Shown piece by piece: positions 59,979 to 64,000 of a stretch of 64,000 bases of DNA (positions are counted from its first letter, which is position 1; every line of letters starts with the position of its first letter). Source of the stretch: an uncultured Eggerthellaceae bacterium (lineage in GTDB: Bacteria > Actinomycetota > Coriobacteriia > Coriobacteriales > Eggerthellaceae); NCBI GenBank assembly GCA_910588985.1, contig CAJURO010000004.1, positions 22,611-86,610 of the forward strand, given 5' to 3'. A program made the position numbers and the translations under genes. A model generated the notes under the pieces. That model was not told the DNA's origin. It saw nothing but the letters and a program-made list of their open reading frames with translations, and did not search any database.

Positions 59979-60764
59979 ATGAGCTCCACCACAACCGCCA
60001 AATCAAACCTTAAGCGCGATTGGTTCATCCTCTCTTCTCTCGTCAGCAAGGACTTCAAGCTCAAATACCGCCGCAGCGTGCTCGGCGTGCTCTGGTCAGT
60101 GCTGAACCCCCTGTTCATGATGATCATCCTGTCAGTGGTGTTCTCGTACTTCTTCCGCTTTCAGATCGAGCACTTCCCTGTCTATCTGATCCTTGGCCAA
60201 ACGATCTTCACCTTCATGTCCGACGGCACATCATCGGCCATGTCCTCCATCATCGATTCCTCCACGCTCATCAAGAAGATCCGCATCAATAAGATCATCT
60301 TCCCGCTTCAAAAGGTCATGTTCGCGCTCGTAAACTTCGGAGTGTCCCTTATCGCGGTCATCGCAGTTATGATCTTCTTCCAGATCACACCTACCTGGAA
60401 CATGCTCTTGCTCCCCTGGCTCATTGCCATGCTCTTCGTATTCACGCTCGGCATCGGGCTGATCCTGTCCTCGCTAGCTGTGTTCTTTCGCGATGTCATC
60501 CATCTTTGGGGAGTATTCATCACGGCATGGACCTACTTCACACCGCTGTTCTACCCTGTTGAGATCCTGCCCGATTGGGCCGTTCCTATCATGAACTGCA
60601 ACCCGATGTATTACTTCGTCACGTACTTCCGCGAGATCATGCTGTGGGGCACAACGCCAGGTGTCATGGAGAACGTCATCTGCCTTGGCTTTGCAGTCGT
60701 GTTCCTCATTGTCGGGCTCATCGTGTTCAAGCGCACGCAGAAGAAGTTCATCTTGTATGTATAA
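59979..60764 (+). CDS. ABC-2 type permease for cell-surface polymer export (Wzm/TagG-like)
   Basis: 261 residues with six membrane helices. It has LVSKDFKLKYRRSVLGVLWSVLNPLFMM near the N terminus, the classic Wzm/TagG start, and a C-terminal RTQKKFILYV. With the ATPase that follows after 62 bases it forms a transporter moving undecaprenyl-linked teichoic acid, O-antigen or glycan across the membrane. GAGGA lies about 12 bases upstream of the ATG. Base composition is like the backbone, unlike the genes further right. Confidence 0.93.
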   Translation: MSSTTTAKSNLKRDWFILSSLVSKDFKLKYRRSVLGVLWSVLNPLFMMIILSVVFSYFFRFQIEHFPVYLILGQTIFTFMSDGTSSAMSSIIDSSTLIKKIRINKIIFPLQKVMFALVNFGVSLIAVIAVMIFFQITPTWNMLLLPWLIAMLFVFTLGIGLILSSLAVFFRDVIHLWGVFITAWTYFTPLFYPVEILPDWAVPIMNCNPMYYFVTYFREIMLWGTTPGVMENVICLGFAVVFLIVGLIVFKRTQKKFILYV

Positions 60765-60826
60765 TGCACGACCGAAAGGCGCCGACCTAAGCGCGTCCGC
60801 GCCTGCAAATCAACGGAGGCGAAGCA

Positions 60827-62659
60827 TTGCCTGAGATAGTCAATACATCGGCCCTCTCATTCGATTCGGATGTTGAGAGCGAATCGCTTCACATCGAAGA
60901 CGATCGCCCCACTGCCATCAAGATAGAGAACGTCTCCATGGTGTTCAACATGGCCTCAGAGCGGTTGAACAACCTCAAGGAGTACTTCTTGAAGATCGTG
61001 AAGCACGAGCTTTTCTTCGAAGAGCTCGTCGCCTTGGATGACATCTCCTTCGAAGTGAAGAAGGGCGATGTGTTCGGCATCCTTGGCACGAACGGCTCTG
61101 GCAAGTCAACACTGCTCAAGATCGTCGCAGGCGTGTTGGAACCTACGCGCGGCAAGGTTGAGATCAATGGTGCCATTGCTCCCCTCATTGAGCTTGGTGC
61201 TGGCTTCGATATGGACCTCTCAGCGCGCGAGAACATCTATCTCAATGGCGCTCTCCTTGGTTACTCAAAAGAGTTCATCCAAGAGCATTTCGATGACATC
61301 GTGGAATTCGCCGAAGTGGAGAAATTCCTCGACATGCCCATGAAGAACTACTCTTCAGGCATGGTGGCTCGCATCGCATTCGCCATCGCTACTGTCATGG
61401 TGCCCGAGATCCTCATCGTGGACGAAGTGCTCTCTGTGGGCGACTTCATGTTCCAGCAGAAGTGCGAGGATCGCATCACGGAGCTTATCGAGAAGCACGG
61501 CGTAACGGTTCTGATCGTCTCTCACAGCAACGACCAAGTCGAGCGTCTTTGCAACAAGGCTATCTGGATCGAAAAGGGACATCCGCGCATCATGGGAGAT
61601 GCAAAGAAAGTTTGCAATGCCTATAAGGTTCTAGGAGGGCGCAAGGGAAGCGCAGAAAACGAAGAGATTGTTTATAAAGCACTTTGCTCTACAGAAGACA
61701 CTGCGCTTAATTCCTCCAAAAATAAAGAAAACTACAAGATAATTCGCGGCGAAAACCATTATTCTACGGCTGTCAATATCGTATATGCAGGATGGACAAA
61801 AGAAAATTGCGATTCCGTTATCCTTACGCCTGATTTTGCACACAGCATCTCAGTTACAGTCTCTGGAATAGCCGGCTCTCTCTCTGCACCAATTCTTCCT
61901 ATAAGACCAGACGCCATCCCTCTTGAAATATCGTATGCCATAAACAAACTCTCACCCTCAAAGGTATACATTGTTGGCACAGAAGACGAATTTCAAGAAG
62001 CAACCTCCGCCTTTGAATTAACCAATAGCTCAACCGAACCAATTCGCATCCCTCGAAAGTTGTTCGGAGAGCACGGAATGCTGCAATTCGGAGTCAAAGA
62101 ACATCTCTGGAAATCAGATTTCGCAATAATGTGCTTTTTCTCTGACCCTATTAGTGCGTTTGCAACATCTTCTCTTGCGTTCTTCGAACAGGCACCTTTT
62201 CTCATATTGGATGACACGAAATCTGATCTGCCTTTAAATCATCTTAACCAGTTAAAGGAAATGAATATTGAGAGAATCATCACAATAGGGTCCTTTGCCG
62301 AAAGCCCCCTAGCTGATCAACTTGCAAGATATGGCTTTGATATGATGAGACCTGGCCATGATTACATGCTTGAATCAGTTAATATCGCTCAGCTTGTGCA
62401 CGATCGCCCACTTGTCAACCACGATGAACTTTGCGTTGGTTCAGCGAACATGGCTCGTTGGCAAGAGCTTATATCATTAGGAGCTTATGCTGGAAGTAGA
62501 AGATCACCAATTCTTCTTAAAGATCCAACTTCTCTTGACAGCACTGCAGAATGTATGAATTTCATTGGCACTACTAAGCCCGAGCAACTTGTTTTCATTG
62601 GAGACGCCAGCTCCAATGAAATCGACGCTAGGATTTTAGCCTCTGCCCTTTTGCATTAA
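60827..62659 (+). CDS. Wzt/TagH-like ATPase fused to three cell-wall-binding-2-like repeats
   Basis: 610 residues. Residues about 25-250 form an ABC ATPase of the polysaccharide export type: Walker A GTNGSGKST near 87-95, signature YSSGMVARIAFA, Walker B ILIVDEVLSVGDF. Residues about 300-610 hold three repeats of the putative cell-wall-binding 2 pattern (RGENHYSTAVNIVYAGW, VYIVGTEDEF; then RKLFGEHGMLQ, IITIGSF; then RPGHDYMLESVNIA, LVFIGDASS). Known Wzt carriers end in a substrate-recognition domain, so this region may recognise the exported polymer. The start is TTG with GGAGG seven bases upstream. A+T content rises sharply at about 61630, at the start of the linker. Confidence 0.85.
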   Translation: MPEIVNTSALSFDSDVESESLHIEDDRPTAIKIENVSMVFNMASERLNNLKEYFLKIVKHELFFEELVALDDISFEVKKGDVFGILGTNGSGKSTLLKIVAGVLEPTRGKVEINGAIAPLIELGAGFDMDLSARENIYLNGALLGYSKEFIQEHFDDIVEFAEVEKFLDMPMKNYSSGMVARIAFAIATVMVPEILIVDEVLSVGDFMFQQKCEDRITELIEKHGVTVLIVSHSNDQVERLCNKAIWIEKGHPRIMGDAKKVCNAYKVLGGRKGSAENEEIVYKALCSTEDTALNSSKNKENYKIIRGENHYSTAVNIVYAGWTKENCDSVILTPDFAHSISVTVSGIAGSLSAPILPIRPDAIPLEISYAINKLSPSKVYIVGTEDEFQEATSAFELTNSSTEPIRIPRKLFGEHGMLQFGVKEHLWKSDFAIMCFFSDPISAFATSSLAFFEQAPFLILDDTKSDLPLNHLNQLKEMNIERIITIGSFAESPLADQLARYGFDMMRPGHDYMLESVNIAQLVHDRPLVNHDELCVGSANMARWQELISLGAYAGSRRSPILLKDPTSLDSTAECMNFIGTTKPEQLVFIGDASSNEIDARILASALLH

Positions 62660-62676
62660 CGATAAATAGGAGAAAT

Positions 62677-63810
62677 ATGAGCGAGATAGAAAAACCTCGT
62701 GAGCAAATATTCGTCACGCAAGCCACTCTACCGCCTTTTGAAGAATATGTTGAAGAGATAAAACCGCTTTGGAAGTCTCACATTATCACCAATATGGGCG
62801 AAAAGCACCATACTTTTGAGACAACGTTAAAAGAATACCTAGGTATTGAAAACATATCTCTCTACACCAATGGTCACTCTGCCCTCGAAGGAATCATCGA
62901 AGCAATGGAGCTTGGTTCCGATGGACGTAAAAGCATCATCACCACTCCTTATACTTTCGCAAGCACAACTCATGCCATAGTTCGTAAAGGCTTAACGCCT
63001 GTTTTTGCTGATATAAAGAGAGACGATTACACAATTGATCCTGATAGCATTCGAGATGTTATCACTGAAGATGTGTGTGCCATACTCCCCGTTCATGTTT
63101 ATGGAATGCCTTGTGATATAGAGTCTATCCAGCAAATCGCGGATGAATTCAATCTCAAAGTCATCTATGATGCTGCTCATGCTTTTGGTGCAATGTGGAA
63201 TGGTAGGAGTCTTGCCAGTTATGGTGACGCAAGCATGCTTAGCTTCCATGCTACAAAGGTCTTCAATTCTATAGAAGGCGGTGCTGTTTGCTTTGCCGAC
63301 AATAAACTCGAGAAACCTCTGAATCAATGGAAGAATTTCGGCATTACTGGTCCTGAAAGCGTTGAATACGTAGGAGGAAATGCAAAGCTCACTGAGTTCA
63401 ATGCAGCTATGGGAATTTGCAATCTACGTCACATCGAAGAATCGATAGAAAAACGGAAAAGCATATTCAAAAGATACTACGAAAAACTAAAAGGCGTTGA
63501 GGGTATCACGCTTCCCAACTTCCCAAATAAACTTGAGCCCAATTATTCATATATGCCAGTTCTCCTTGATAAAAAATATAAATCCACACGTGATGAGCTC
63601 TTTAAAACCTTGGAAACAGACGATATACATGCGCGAAAGTATTTTTATCCACTTGTCACTGACTATGCATGCTATAAAGATCGTTTTAGCGCTAATACGC
63701 CAATTGCGAAAAACGTCGCAGATAATATCCTAACGCTGCCTATATATCCAGATTTATCTCTAAAGGACGTTGATCGCATTTGTGCAATCGTTGCAGCCCC
63801 CCAGCGATAG
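62677..63810 (+). CDS. DegT/DnrJ/EryC1/StrS sugar aminotransferase
   Basis: 377 residues of the PLP-dependent family that makes amino sugars attached to nucleotides. Near the N terminus it has TNMGEKHHTFETTLKEYLGIENISLYTNGHSALEG, followed by TTPYTFASTTHAIVRKGLTPVFADI, the Asp in VIYDAAHAFGA, and the PLP lysine in SFHATKVFNSIEGGAV at about residue 194. Closest in pattern to enzymes acting on dTDP-4-keto-6-deoxy sugars such as VioA or FdtB; the regiochemistry is not readable. It follows the ATPase gene by 17 bases with AGGAG before the ATG. It is AT-rich like the second half of the ATPase gene. Confidence 0.93.
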   Translation: MSEIEKPREQIFVTQATLPPFEEYVEEIKPLWKSHIITNMGEKHHTFETTLKEYLGIENISLYTNGHSALEGIIEAMELGSDGRKSIITTPYTFASTTHAIVRKGLTPVFADIKRDDYTIDPDSIRDVITEDVCAILPVHVYGMPCDIESIQQIADEFNLKVIYDAAHAFGAMWNGRSLASYGDASMLSFHATKVFNSIEGGAVCFADNKLEKPLNQWKNFGITGPESVEYVGGNAKLTEFNAAMGICNLRHIEESIEKRKSIFKRYYEKLKGVEGITLPNFPNKLEPNYSYMPVLLDKKYKSTRDELFKTLETDDIHARKYFYPLVTDYACYKDRFSANTPIAKNVADNILTLPIYPDLSLKDVDRICAIVAAPQR

Positions 63811-63868
63811 GCATTAAAAAAATAGCTGCAAGGTCAGTCAAGAGGTATTGCTAAAAGGCTGCGAAAAC

Positions 63869-64000
63869 CTAATACTCTTGCTTCCCCATCAAATAGCGCA
63901 GCGTAGTTTTCGGTACAAGCCTGCTCAGTTCATCAAATCGCTTGTCAGCCAGAAACTTTCTGACCGTGGTTGCACTGATGACAAATTCTTGATCTTCTGT
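63869..64000 (-). CDS. citrate-lyase-ligase-like nucleotidyltransferase, C-terminal fragment
   Basis: 44 codons run from beyond the window edge to a TAG at 63869. The tail EFVISATTVRKFLADKRFDELSRLVPKTTLRYL matches in pattern (read in parts) the C-terminal ISASTVRKLL...LVPKTT of CitC-like ligases and related adenylyltransferases. Only the C terminus is visible, so its role in a surface-polymer locus, for example activating a sugar or choline-like substituent, is speculative. It is transcribed toward the aminotransferase gene. Confidence 0.6.
   Translation of the reverse strand, partial: TEDQEFVISATTVRKFLADKRFDELSRLVPKTTLRYLMGKQEY

Noticed and set aside
1..64000. CRISPR arrays, rRNA genes, replication origin, prophage
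   Set aside because: No evenly spaced repeats, no rRNA sequence, no DnaA-box cluster or structural phage genes were seen.

Overview
The window (about 52% G+C over most of its length) reads as a chromosomal segment of an anaerobic actinobacterium of the class Coriobacteriia. The grounds are the operon order alaS-ruvX-mltG-yqeG-aroE-aroC-aroK-aroB-aroQ-Xaa-Pro peptidase, an asaccharolytic-type gene set (group 3b-like NiFe hydrogenase, formate-THF ligase), and surface proteins of the VaFE/LPXTG and cell-wall-binding-repeat-2 types. The moderate G+C would fit a Cryptobacterium-like lineage, but this is a guess from family knowledge and was not tested.

Layout. 1-14.4 kb is almost entirely minus strand. 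It holds metG-tatD-flavin reductase-rsmA; then larB-larC1-rhaD (nickel-pincer cofactor genes plus a class II aldolase); then the four-subunit hydrogenase operon (beta, gamma, delta, alpha); then ndk, a TPR membrane protein, a cyclophilin and a 23S rRNA m5U methyltransferase homologue. 14.4-19 kb holds tRNA-Arg(CCG), the infC-rpmI-rplT operon with a leader attenuator and an apparent AUA start codon, a frameshifted lipid glycosyltransferase, a dolichol-phosphate-mannose-synthase-like GT2 and tRNA-Glu(TTC). 19-28.3 kb holds two unknown membrane proteins, a giant M16C peptidase, an orphan solute-binding lipoprotein, a ComF-like protein, a processive GT2 and ahcY. 28.3-42.5 kb is a long minus-strand run: rarA, a DUF948-like protein, an AI-2E-family transporter, alaS, ruvX, mltG, yqeG, the shikimate genes and a peptidase. 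42.6 kb carries a candidate structured RNA with its own promoter. 42.8-52.3 kb contains coaX-fhs, an orphan response regulator, rlmB-yacP, a phasin-like protein, and rseP-ispG-proS.

The right end (52.5-64 kb) is accessory. It starts with a 1.5 kb-codon LPQTG-anchored adhesin with three VaFE repeats. A two-gene ATPase plus TOPRIM-like cassette follows, preceded by a palindromic operator-like site and trailed by a 13-codon micro-ORF unit. The end is a cell-surface polymer export locus: wzm-like permease, wzt-like ATPase and a sugar aminotransferase, with a convergent gene running off the edge. The wzt-like ATPase is fused to three cell-wall-binding-2-like repeats, and the base composition drops sharply at the junction between its ATPase and C-terminal halves. 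I regard this fusion, the 42.6 kb RNA and the ATPase/TOPRIM cassette as the most interesting objects in the window.

All functional calls come from reading motifs and translations by eye; no database search was run.
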